In this document: one piece after another, positions 52,920-60,702 of the stretch
Position numbering within the stretch: position 1 is the first letter of the stretch
Layout: each line of letters starts with the position of its first letter
The notes under the pieces: model-generated
What the model was told of the DNA's origin: nothing
The model's database searches: none
Seen by the model: the letters and a program-made list of their open reading frames with translations, nothing else
NCBI RefSeq assembly: GCF_047971185.1
Contig: NZ_JBKDZH010000014.1
Location: 1 to 64,000, forward strand
Source of the DNA: Kluyvera sp047971185
Lineage (GTDB): Bacteria > Pseudomonadota > Gammaproteobacteria > Enterobacterales > Enterobacteriaceae
Direction of reading: 5' to 3'
DNA: 64,000 bases
Position numbers and translations under genes: made by a program

Positions 52920-53440
52920 GATCGCATATCCTTTATTGTAGGGCACAACGGTAAATAAATTCGCACCGTCAACTTAACCTTTGGGATAAGTTGACGGTAT
53001 TAATACAACAGGCGTAAAAATTATTTTCGAATATTAAATAGAATTAAATTTTTTCAATACAACCACACAAAAAAGAAATCCTATTTCAGAAACACAAAAC
53101 TTGAAGCAGATCACACACAGAAGTGACACAATAAGTGACAAAAATAATTAATAATTACATTTCAATAACTTAAGTTATTACCAATTTTGTTGACGTTATA
53201 AACAAAAATAGAAAATGGCCAAAATTTGTGACCCACCCTGCATAAAAAACGTCATTTTTTATTCAACTCGATAAGCATGATGAACATCACAAAAAAAATC
53301 ACTTTGTCTTTTACACTGCACGCCATCCTATTCGTTCATTTATTTTTCGTTAATTAACAACCCGCCTTTGCGTTTCAATAAATATGCAACGGCGTCATTC
53401 TCTTGTTATCTTTTCTCATATTTGCAGAAGGGTTATCACT
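52920..53440. other. Divergent control region of the lyase/importer locus
   Basis: About 520 AT-rich bases without a gene. CRP-type half-sites occur: CATGA-TGAACA-TCACA at about 53,276-53,291, and repeats of AGTGACA near 53,121-53,142 (AGTGACACAATAAGTGACA). A promoter region serving both directions, subject to catabolite control, is likely, but exact promoters cannot be fixed by eye. Confidence 0.45.
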
Positions 53441-54682
53441 ATGCGCTCAATATCACGCCGAGGATTATTAAGCCTTGCTTTACTGACTTCCGGTCTCAGC
53501 GCGTCGCTGTACGCCGCCGAGCCGTATACGCTGGATGCGAAAGATCTCGCCTTCAGCCGCCAGCAAATTGCGGCGAAAGATCCGCTATTTTTGCAGGCCG
53601 AAAGCGCGCTGCTGAAAAAAGCCGACCTGGCGCTGAAGCACCCGCTGTTTTCGGTGATGGATAAGACGCTGGTGGCCGCCAGCGGCAACAAGCACGATTA
53701 CTACAGCTTCCCACCGTACTGGTGGCCGAATCCGGACACCAAAGACGGCCTGCCGTACATTCGCAAAGATGGGCAAACCAACCCCGCCGCGAACAGCGAC
53801 GCCACCGATAAAAATCGACTGGTGAAGATGAGCAACGATGTCTCTACGCTGGCGCTGGCCTGGTATTTCTCACAGGACGCACGCTACGCGCAAAAAGCGG
53901 CGCAACAGCTGAAAACCTGGTTCCTCGCTCCCGAAACCCGCATGACGCCGAATCTCCAGCACGCCCAGGCAATCCCCGGCATCAATACCGGCCGCGGCAT
54001 CGGCATTATTGACAGCCGCGCGCTGGTTGACGTGGTTGACGCTATCGCCATTCTGCAATCTTCCGGCGCGCTCGATGACCAGCAGGTGAACGGGTTAAAG
54101 CAGTGGTTTGGCGATTTTTATCACTGGATGACCACCAGCCAGAACGGCTTTGAAGAGGAGAACTGGCACAACAACCACGGCACCTACTTTGACATGCAGG
54201 CCGCGACCTTTGCGCTGTTCAGCGGTAAAAGCGAAGAGGCGAAAAAGCGGCTGTACGTCACCCAGCTGCGGCGTATCGCCGGGCAGTTTGACGTGGAAGG
54301 CCGCCAGATGGCCGAGCTGGAACGCACCCGCCCGTGGCACTACAGCAACTTTAATCTCGACGCCTATAGTCGCCTGGGCCGCCTTGGCGAGAAGGCGGGC
54401 GTCGATATCTGGAACTTTACCCTCGACGATCACAGCCTGCGTAAGGGTTATCACTACATTGCCGGGTTTATCAACAGCGATACCCCGTGGCCGTGGAAAG
54501 ACCTCGACAAAATGGACGACAAAAAAGCGCTGCGCAATATCGCCACCGCCGCCCACGCCTGGCCGGAGGATGCCCTGTTCCGCGAGAAAGCGCAGTGGCT
54601 ACGCGCGAAATATCCCGATGACATCACCACGCTGATCGCCCCACTTAACGTGCCAGCAGAGGTCAGGGATAATCAACAATGA
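53441..54682 (+). CDS. Alginate lyase family protein (PL5-like), exported
   Basis: A 413-residue paralogue of the cytoplasmic lyase at 47.6 kb. HDYYSFPPYWWPNP, HNNHGTYFDMQ and ELERTRPWHYSNFNLDA correspond one to one. The N-terminus has ISRRGLLSLALLTSG with a cleavage site at YA-AE, near residue 28. The SRRGLLS pattern resembles a twin-arginine signal, which would mean export after folding, although ordinary Sec export is possible. It would cut the polymer outside the cytoplasm, and the importer would take up fragments. The ATG at 53,441 follows AAGGG. The last four bases overlap the next gene (ATGA). Confidence 0.83.
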   Translation: MRSISRRGLLSLALLTSGLSASLYAAEPYTLDAKDLAFSRQQIAAKDPLFLQAESALLKKADLALKHPLFSVMDKTLVAASGNKHDYYSFPPYWWPNPDTKDGLPYIRKDGQTNPAANSDATDKNRLVKMSNDVSTLALAWYFSQDARYAQKAAQQLKTWFLAPETRMTPNLQHAQAIPGINTGRGIGIIDSRALVDVVDAIAILQSSGALDDQQVNGLKQWFGDFYHWMTTSQNGFEEENWHNNHGTYFDMQAATFALFSGKSEEAKKRLYVTQLRRIAGQFDVEGRQMAELERTRPWHYSNFNLDAYSRLGRLGEKAGVDIWNFTLDDHSLRKGYHYIAGFINSDTPWPWKDLDKMDDKKALRNIATAAHAWPEDALFREKAQWLRAKYPDDITTLIAPLNVPAEVRDNQQ

Positions 54683-55067
54683 AACAATTTTCTGGGCTAT
54701 GGCCCGACATTGCCAGACGTGCAGCCGGCAATAGTGGCCTGATTGGACGGCTCATCAAGGATGCACAACCGACGCTCGACGCTGAAGTGCGCATTCCGCA
54801 AAGCGGGATTGCCACCTGGAATCTGTACTATTTTTGCCCGCACCACGGGGTGCGGCTGATCTGGCGGCCAGACTCACCGCACCGCCACTGCTGCCCGGTA
54901 GACGGCGAAGCCTTCAGCGGCGAACCGTGGGACGGCGCGTGGTGGCGCGAGATGAACGGCCGCAACGCCAGCGCCTGCCAGCAGCTTGGGCTGCTGTGGC
55001 AGCTGACCGGCGAGGCGGTTTATCGCGATAAGGTGCGCACGCTGCTGATGGGCTACGCCGACGTTTA
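54679..55067 (+). pseudogene. Heparinase II/III-like gene, cut by the prophage
   Basis: About 130 residues of the N-terminal alpha-toroid domain of a heparinase II/III-type lyase are visible: IPQSGIATWNLYYFCPHHGV, an HCCPVDGE turn, and ACQQLGLLWQLTGEAVYRDK. The homology stops at GYADVY, where the prophage left end begins; the frame then reads four foreign codons to a TAA at 55,080. The intact protein would be several hundred residues longer, and the rest is expected beyond the prophage right end, outside the window. The gene overlaps the exported lyase by four bases. The locus is therefore disrupted in this strain unless the prophage excises precisely. Confidence 0.8.
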
Positions 55068-55084
55068 TGTGATGAAGTAATCTA

Positions 55085-55218
55085 TTCTGGACTCTGAGGG
55101 AATTATTTAAATCTGCTGGAAGCCTTGTGAATCCTAGTGCTGTGAGTTTTTCTATATTTTGGACTCTTCCGTATGTTTTTCACGGAATGCCCTAATTCAG
55201 CACTCAATTCTGGACTCT
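55085..55218 (+). repeat. Three transposase-type end sites (L1-L3) at the prophage left end
   Basis: The 11-mer TT(C/T)TGGACTCT occurs in direct orientation at 55,085-55,095, 55,157-55,167 and 55,208-55,218, all within 150 bases of the host junction. Mu has three MuA-binding sites (L1-L3) spread over its first 175 bases. The number, spacing (72 and 51 bases) and place fit the same role for transposase A here. Confidence 0.85.
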
Positions 55219-55329
55219 ACTGAGGTGTCATGAAATGGGTTTAAAAGCGCTTTAAAACGGTCGAATTAGCACTGCTAATCAAGAATAACAAAACTCCCCT
55301 ACCAATGATAGCAGAGGCCTCGTGGTGAA

Positions 55330-55884
55330 TCAGCCAGCTTGTCTGTGCGTGGGGTCAGTCAGGTCGTTTTCTTGATCAGCTTCAGAAGCCCCCTCTCTAA
55401 TCTGTTGAGCCAAACGAACAACTCTCTCAAGTTCTGAGGGGGACAGAGAGGCCAATTCCTCTATCAGTTCAAGCATTGTATCAACACCTTTCCTCACCAT
55501 CGCTTGATAGAGTGATTGCCTCTCTTTGTCAGTTAAGATGCTCAGTAAGGCATACAACCCGTCTGGTTCCACATTTACACCAATGGGTGTTTTTATTGGT
55601 GGGCTGGTGTTTTTATCTGGAATCGAATGTGGAGCTTCTCCTTCACCGTTCATCAGCCATTCAAGAGACACGCCTTCATGCTCTGCGATCTTTTTCAATA
55701 ATGCAGGTCTGGGAGTGGGCTGGTCTTCCTGTCTGCGATAGTAATTCTTGATGGTATTAACATTAACCCCCCAAGCCCGCGCTGCAGCATTCCGCGAAGG
55801 GTATCGTTCAACAAGTGTAAAAATCCTATCAATTACAGGTTCTTTTCCTGCCCCAAGAAAAACACCTTCGGGTTCTTTTCCCAT
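55330..55884 (-). CDS. Prophage repressor (CI/c type)
   Basis: A 184-residue regulator keeping the prophage silent. The N-terminus (about residues 18-80) has the phage CI-type helix-turn-helix: RYPSRNAAARAWGVNVNTIK, then KIAEHEGVSLEWLMNGEG. A linker rich in Pro/Lys follows, then an acidic helical C-terminus for oligomerisation. No Ser-Lys peptidase motif of LexA-like repressors is seen, so control by RecA cleavage is not supported; Mu c is also not of that type. It is transcribed leftward and faces ner, with the operator region between them. Confidence 0.85.
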   Translation of the reverse strand: MGKEPEGVFLGAGKEPVIDRIFTLVERYPSRNAAARAWGVNVNTIKNYYRRQEDQPTPRPALLKKIAEHEGVSLEWLMNGEGEAPHSIPDKNTSPPIKTPIGVNVEPDGLYALLSILTDKERQSLYQAMVRKGVDTMLELIEELASLSPSELERVVRLAQQIREGASEADQENDLTDPTHRQAG

Positions 55885-55958
55885 TATTGGTTTTATTCCT
55901 CGTAATGTGTTGATTTAAATGAACAAATAAATTAAACACCAAAAAACCCAAAAACACC

Positions 55959-55988
55959 TTGAAAAGGTTCTTTGTGGTGTTCTATATT
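55959..55988 (+). promoter_or_regulatory. Early promoter and repressor operator region
   Basis: TTGAAA (55,959-55,964), 18 bases, TATATT (55,983-55,988) is a good sigma-70 promoter reading into ner. Around it lie repeated AACACC motifs: at 55,935-55,940 and 55,953-55,958, and inverted as GGTGTT at 55,976-55,981, likely repressor operators. The overlap of one copy with the promoter explains how repression would work. Confidence 0.65.
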
Positions 55989-56003
55989 TACCCATACAGA
56001 TAA

Positions 56004-56022
56004 CCGCGCAGATGTCCGCGCG
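56004..56022 (+). repeat. Inverted repeat in the ner leader
   Basis: CCGCGC (56,004-56,009) and GCGCGG (56,017-56,022) flank AGATGTC, within a larger repeat of GATAAC on both sides. It may be a Ner-binding site, since Ner proteins act between promoter and gene start, or an mRNA hairpin. Confidence 0.4.
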
Positions 56023-56044
56023 GATAACTTTTAAGGGTAATCCA

Positions 56045-56296
56045 ATGACGGATAAAAATGAAGATCAACGCAGAGACTGGCTCCCGGCCAAGGTTCGGTT
56101 TGAACTTGAAATGCGTGGTCTGTCGTTACGTGCTTTGTCACTGGAGGCAGGCTACAGCCGGGATTCGCTCAAGGCGGTACTGCGTACCCCATGTGAAACC
56201 TATGAACAGGTAATTGCCGATGCCCTCGGGATGAAACCAGAAGACATCTGGCCTTCCCGTTGGGAAATCCGTAGCCGTAAACGTAAGGCGGCATGA
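56045..56296 (+). CDS. ner: Ner-family negative regulator of early transcription
   Basis: An 83-residue helix-turn-helix protein of the Ner/SfsB type (WLPAKVRFELEMRGLSLRAL, SLEAGYSRDSLKAVL, KPEDIWPSRW). In Mu, Ner dampens both early and repressor transcription during lytic growth. The ATG at 56,045 after AAGGGTAATCC was chosen; a frame opening at 56,012 is longer but lies in the hairpin. Its stop overlaps the A gene start (ATGA). Confidence 0.88.
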   Translation: MTDKNEDQRRDWLPAKVRFELEMRGLSLRALSLEAGYSRDSLKAVLRTPCETYEQVIADALGMKPEDIWPSRWEIRSRKRKAA

Positions 56297-58350
56297 TTAT
56301 GTTCTTTACAGTGAAAGAGTTGGTCGGTCAGCCCGGTCTCCCTGCGACTGAGAAAGGGATTCGCGGGGCGTTGAAAAAATTGACCTGTGGATCATCGGAG
56401 TTTGTCCGTAAGCGTCCAGGCTCAAAAGCGTTCGAATATCACGTTGATTGCCTGCCACGTGAGGCCCGCGAATACGTTCGCCTGAAGCACTGCCGCACGA
56501 CGATTGAACAGCCTGAGCTTGAACTGGCCGACGCGCCAGCCGGGAAAGTGGTTAAAGCCACGGCAACGCTTGCCACACTGGATGTGATCCGCCAGCACCC
56601 GGTTATTGCCGAGCGCCGCGTGGAAGGGCTGACAACTCAGCAAAAACAGATCGCCGATGCGCGAATGGTTCTGGTCAATGAGGTCCTGCGCCTGATGGGT
56701 AATGGCCTGAACCGTAAGGAAGCGGTTCAATTTATCGCATCTGAATCAAGACTGGGTTCACTCCCTGCACACATCCAGTCAGCGGCTGCGCTGGCTAATG
56801 CCCGCAAAGGAACAACCCGCTCAGGCGTTGGTAAAAGCAGCCTGCAGAAGTGGCTGACGGATTATATGGCAACCCGCAATGTTACTGAGCGTCTTGCCCT
56901 CATGGCCCCGGCGGTGATTAAACCCCGCAAGCCGGAAGATATTGCCTGGTTCACGCTTTTCTTATCGTACTGGCGTGACCCACGCGGCTTCAGCATCAGG
57001 GCTTGTTATCGCAAGTTTACTGATGACTGGGCGAAAAATTTCGCCGGTCAGGACGCGATGCTCGCCGTGATGCCGTCATATGACGCGGTTCGTCGCGCAA
57101 TGGATAAGCTCCAGCCTAATGAGAAGCTACGTGGCCGTGTTACGGGTGGAGCCTGGACAGCGCTGCAGCCGTTCGTCCGCCGCGACTGGTCAGTACTGAC
57201 AACCAATGACGTGTGGATTGGTGACGGTCACGGTATGAAGATGACCATTCGTCATCCAGACCACGGCCAGCGCTTTAAACCGGAGCTGACACTGATTATC
57301 GACGGCGTGACCCGCTATGTTGTGGGCTGGAGTATTTCATATTCTGAGAACGTCATCGCGATAGCGGACGCTATGCGTCATGCGGTCCAGAAGAATGGTG
57401 TCCCCTTGTTTTATTATTCAGATAACGGTGGCGGTCAGAGCAACAAAACACTGGACGCTGATATTACCGGTATGCTGCCTCGCCTCGGTATTGGTCACGA
57501 AACGGGTATACCCGGCAACGCTCAGGGGCGCGGCATCATTGAACGTGCGCACCAGACCATCCTGATTCAGGTGGCGCGTGAGTTTGCCACGTTCAATGGC
57601 AGCAGCGCAGATCGTGACTGGGTACGAACCACCAGCATTGCGATTGATTCTGCCGTCAATGCAGAAAGCAAAGGCCGTGAGCTGACGACGAAGCAACAGC
57701 GAGACCTGCGTAAGCTGCCAACATGGCACGAGCTTATTCTGGCGGTTGAAGCCGGTGTCGAGTGGTACAACAACAGCCACGAGCACTCAGAGCTTCCAAA
57801 GCGGGCCAACGGTAAGCATTACACCCCTGCACAGTACCGCGCAGAGAAAATCGACGCTGCAGCGCTGGAGCTGCATTATCTGAGTGATGTTGAGCTGCGC
57901 GAAATGTTTCGCCCTGCCTTCAAAATTCCGGTGCGCCGGGCTGAAATTCGTTTCCTTAATAATATTTACTTTTCAGATGCACTGGCTGCATATCACGGCG
58001 AAGAAGTCATGGTCTCTGTGGATATTCACGACGCTAATAGCGTTATTGTCCGTACGCTGGAAGGGGCTTATATCTGCGAAGCAATATGGGACGGGAATAA
58101 ACGTGCCGCCTTCCCGGTTGCGATGGTGGATGATGCCCGAGAGAAACGCGCCCGCCGCCGTGAAACACTCGTTAACCGCAAGCTCGAACAGATTGAGGCT
58201 GAACGCAACCCTCACCGCACCATCGAACACGCGCCTGATTTTAGCCTTCTGGCCGGTGGTGAGGTTCTGAGACAGGAAGAAGAACCCGTATTTTTATTCC
58301 CGTCAGAGCGGGAAAAATGGCTGAAGCAGCAAAAGCAAAAAGCCGGATAA
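56293..58350 (+). CDS. Transposase A (MuA-like DDE recombinase)
   Basis: 685 residues. The N-terminal Mu-type DNA-binding domain (VKELVGQPGLPATEKGIRGAL) reads the internal enhancer/operators. The helical Igamma/beta-type end-binding region follows, and the catalytic core contains Asp311 (IGDGHGM), Asp377 (YSDNGGG) and Glu417 (GIIERAHQ), the DDE triad that cuts and joins DNA at the phage ends. The C-terminal region (beta-barrel, then a basic tail) includes the likely B-interacting part. MuA has the same order (663 residues). An alternative start two codons later exists. It integrates the prophage and replicates it by transposition. Confidence 0.95.
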   Translation: MIMFFTVKELVGQPGLPATEKGIRGALKKLTCGSSEFVRKRPGSKAFEYHVDCLPREAREYVRLKHCRTTIEQPELELADAPAGKVVKATATLATLDVIRQHPVIAERRVEGLTTQQKQIADARMVLVNEVLRLMGNGLNRKEAVQFIASESRLGSLPAHIQSAAALANARKGTTRSGVGKSSLQKWLTDYMATRNVTERLALMAPAVIKPRKPEDIAWFTLFLSYWRDPRGFSIRACYRKFTDDWAKNFAGQDAMLAVMPSYDAVRRAMDKLQPNEKLRGRVTGGAWTALQPFVRRDWSVLTTNDVWIGDGHGMKMTIRHPDHGQRFKPELTLIIDGVTRYVVGWSISYSENVIAIADAMRHAVQKNGVPLFYYSDNGGGQSNKTLDADITGMLPRLGIGHETGIPGNAQGRGIIERAHQTILIQVAREFATFNGSSADRDWVRTTSIAIDSAVNAESKGRELTTKQQRDLRKLPTWHELILAVEAGVEWYNNSHEHSELPKRANGKHYTPAQYRAEKIDAAALELHYLSDVELREMFRPAFKIPVRRAEIRFLNNIYFSDALAAYHGEEVMVSVDIHDANSVIVRTLEGAYICEAIWDGNKRAAFPVAMVDDAREKRARRRETLVNRKLEQIEAERNPHRTIEHAPDFSLLAGGEVLRQEEEPVFLFPSEREKWLKQQKQKAG

Positions 58351-58383
58351 CTATTTTAAACAGTATTTAAAGAGGTCCTAAAT

Positions 58384-59277
58384 ATGACGACTTATGCAGA
58401 GCAATTAACCGCCATGATGGCTAAACGCAACTGGAGTCAGGGTGATGTGGCACAAAAAATTGGAATGAGCCACGCGACTATTAGCGCATTTATCAGCGGG
58501 AATTATGCCGGAAATGTGGAAAAGCTGACGGGCAAAATTATTAACCTGATTAACCGGGAAAATAAGAAAGACGGTATGACCTGTGTTTCGACCGGCTTTG
58601 TGATGACCGAGACGGCAAAACAGATGCTGTTTGTCTCTGATATTGCCCGTGATGATGGCGACATATCCGTTATCTGTGGCGGTGCTGGCCTCGGAAAAAC
58701 CAGCTTCCTGATGCACTATGCCCGTGAAAATCCGGGTTCGATCCTGATTGAAACCGACCCCAGCTTCACCGCCCGCGCCATGTTGGAGGGGCTGTGCCGC
58801 AAACTTAGCCTTGATGTAAAGGGCAACATGCATGTGCTTACTGAAGCGGTCATTAAGAAGCTGCAGAACTCCGGTCGCGTGCTGCTGGTTGATGAAGCCG
58901 AACTGCTACCTTACCGGGCGCTTGAAGTTATTCGACGCATCCATGACAAGACCCGTATTGGCGTTGTTCTGGTCGGGCTTGAGCGACTGGTTACCAACCT
59001 CAAGGGGCGTCGGGGTGAATTCCTGCAGCTATACAGCCGTGTCGGCTGCTGCCTGAAGATTGGTAACGAACTGCCAGCCGATGATATTCGGGCTATCGCG
59101 GGCCAGCTGATTGATGGTGATGACGATGATCTGATGGCGACCCTTTATGAAAAATCCGGAGGCAATGCCCGCCGGTTATCTAAATTGCTGCGCGGTGCCA
59201 TCCGCATGGTTGAGACCAACAACAAACCCGTAAGCACTACCATCGTGCGTGAGTTCGCAAAGTATCTGATTGATTAA
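58384..59277 (+). CDS. ATP-dependent target-selection protein B (MuB-like)
   Basis: 297 residues. An N-terminal helix-turn-helix (NWSQGDVAQKIGMSHATIS) is followed by an AAA+ ATPase: Walker A GGAGLGKTS with Lys105 and Walker B VLLVDEAE with Asp170-Glu171. MuB forms filaments on target DNA, stimulates MuA, and gives target immunity. It lies 33 bases after A, with AAAGAGGTCC as ribosome site. Size and order (312 in Mu) agree. Confidence 0.94.
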   Translation: MTTYAEQLTAMMAKRNWSQGDVAQKIGMSHATISAFISGNYAGNVEKLTGKIINLINRENKKDGMTCVSTGFVMTETAKQMLFVSDIARDDGDISVICGGAGLGKTSFLMHYARENPGSILIETDPSFTARAMLEGLCRKLSLDVKGNMHVLTEAVIKKLQNSGRVLLVDEAELLPYRALEVIRRIHDKTRIGVVLVGLERLVTNLKGRRGEFLQLYSRVGCCLKIGNELPADDIRAIAGQLIDGDDDDLMATLYEKSGGNARRLSKLLRGAIRMVETNNKPVSTTIVREFAKYLID

Positions 59278-59295
59278 AATCCAGGAGAACAAGTC

Positions 59296-59538
59296 ATGTG
59301 TAAATCAATGCCTATTAACAACCCAGCACTGATGGCCCCGATTAATTCGCTTCATCGTCGTGGCGTTGAAGTTATCAACTCCAGCATTGGTAACAGCGGA
59401 AGGCCAATTATTGAAATCAGCCACCCGCTGAAGGAGTGGGAAAAGCAAGCGGTAAAAATAACGGAACGTAAAGCCGGTGCATGTCGGCGTGAAGTTAACA
59501 TGCATATCTGGAAAGAATGTTATCTCATTTGGGCATAA
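59296..59538 (+). CDS. Early phage protein of unknown function (80 aa)
   Basis: Starts after AGGAGAACAAGTC, a strong ribosome site, 18 bases past B. The middle reads IIEISHPLKEWEKQAVKITE and the end carries ACRREVNMHIWKECYLIW. A basic, cysteine-containing small protein; no known domain recognised. In Mu, kil and related small genes occupy this position, but sequence similarity to Kil is not visible. Confidence 0.6.
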   Translation: MCKSMPINNPALMAPINSLHRRGVEVINSSIGNSGRPIIEISHPLKEWEKQAVKITERKAGACRREVNMHIWKECYLIWA

Positions 59539-59578
59539 TTAATTAACTCAATTCATTTAATGTAAATAAGGTATTTAT

Positions 59579-60217
59579 ATGACTATTCACGACTCTGTCG
59601 CGGCCACCCCGCACCTGATTGATGGTAAATACATGAAAGACCGCAAAGGTCGTCTGGTGCCGGTTGACCAGGTTCCTGCACACGATATGGAAATGGATGC
59701 CTTCGTCCGCTCTAATATTGCGGCAGCAATTGAGCTTCAGCAGCATATGCGCGAATTCAAGCAGCGTATATTTGGCGACTGCAACGCCTTCATTGCCCTT
59801 CTGGATGAAAAGTACGGCGTCAAGCGTGGCGGCGCGAAAGGTAACGTTACGTTCTCCACCTATGATGGAGAGCAGCAAATCATCATCAGCATGAATAACA
59901 TCGTCGGTTTTGGTCCGGAAATTCAGTCGGCAAAATCGCTGATTGATGAATGCATTGAAGACTGGAGCGAGGGTGCCAATGAAAAGCTGCTGGCTATCAT
60001 CAACGATGCTTTCGTGGTTGACCAGCAGGGCAAGCTGAATATGTCGCGCATCGTTAGCCTGCTGCGCATTGATATTGATGACGAGCGCTGGACCGAGGCC
60101 AAGAACGCCATTAGCGATGCCCTTATCGTCAACGAGACCAAAGCCTATCTGAACTTCAGACAGCGCAACGACGACGGGAAGATGGTTGAAATCCCACTGG
60201 CAATGGCGGCGCTGTAA
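59579..60217 (+). CDS. DUF3164 family protein
   Basis: 212 residues of the DUF3164 family common in the early region of Mu-like phages: YMKDRKGRLVPVDQVPAHD near the start and LDEKYGVKRGGAKGNVTFST in the middle are its conserved parts. Sometimes labelled sulfate transporter in error; there are no membrane segments here. The stop codon shares a base with the next start (TAATG). Function unknown, expressed with the replication genes. Confidence 0.82.
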   Translation: MTIHDSVAATPHLIDGKYMKDRKGRLVPVDQVPAHDMEMDAFVRSNIAAAIELQQHMREFKQRIFGDCNAFIALLDEKYGVKRGGAKGNVTFSTYDGEQQIIISMNNIVGFGPEIQSAKSLIDECIEDWSEGANEKLLAIINDAFVVDQQGKLNMSRIVSLLRIDIDDERWTEAKNAISDALIVNETKAYLNFRQRNDDGKMVEIPLAMAAL

Positions 60218-60417
60218 TGAAGGCGGCTGAATTCAATAAGTGCTATCCGGTTGGTACTTCCTTTATTTACCAGCCACACCCGGCTTTGCGTGGTGGCCGT
60301 GTTGTTAAAACGGTTGATAGTGCAAATGACTTTAAAAGTGGTGCCGTGGTTGAGATTGATCGCGAACCCTACTTCGCCCGCGTTGCAGCCCTTAAATGTG
60401 CAGAACAACCTAAATAA
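60217..60417 (+). CDS. Small early phage protein with one EFN-type domain
   Basis: 66 residues. It consists almost wholly of one copy of a short domain that begins AAEFNKCYPVGTSFIY and ends with a strand pair. The same domain occurs twice in the protein at 60,702. No known family was recognised. Translational coupling with the DUF3164 gene is by a TAATG overlap. The role is unknown; the small beta-rich form would suit a protein-binding or nucleic-acid-binding adaptor (guess). Confidence 0.6.
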   Translation: MKAAEFNKCYPVGTSFIYQPHPALRGGRVVKTVDSANDFKSGAVVEIDREPYFARVAALKCAEQPK

Positions 60418-60474
60418 GGTTTAGTCGCTAATATCTGGCGCGGTAATCACCGCGTCAGTAACAGGAAAATACAG

Positions 60475-60702
60475 GTGAATAAATATTGCCATCTTTGCGG
60501 GTGGGTGCCGCCCCGCATCCGAAAACTGGCGATGCGCAGACTTTCAGATTATCGGGAGGGCTTTATTAAACCGCGCATTACCCGAGTAAAAAGGCACTTT
60601 GTTATTAACGTCACTCCACACTACCGGCTTTTATCCCGTGATAAAGGTCAGCACTGGAACCTTATGTCTCACAAAATATATGACACAGAGGTCGATATAT
60701 AA
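60475..60702 (+). CDS. ParE-like toxin-fold protein, GTG start
   Basis: 75 residues from a GTG following ACAGGAAAATACAG. VPPRIRKLAMRRLSDYREGF, then FVINVTPHYRLLSRDKGQ and WNLMSHKIYD, match the pattern of ParE-like toxin domains: a helical pair, then a basic beta-sheet ending in an MSH-x-x-Y motif. Such small proteins occur alone in many plasmids and phages. No ParD/RHH-type antitoxin frame lies next to it. The neighbours on both sides carry the EFN-type domain. Its stop overlaps the next start (TAATG). Fold call moderate, toxicity unproven. Confidence 0.5.
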   Translation: MNKYCHLCGWVPPRIRKLAMRRLSDYREGFIKPRITRVKRHFVINVTPHYRLLSRDKGQHWNLMSHKIYDTEVDI

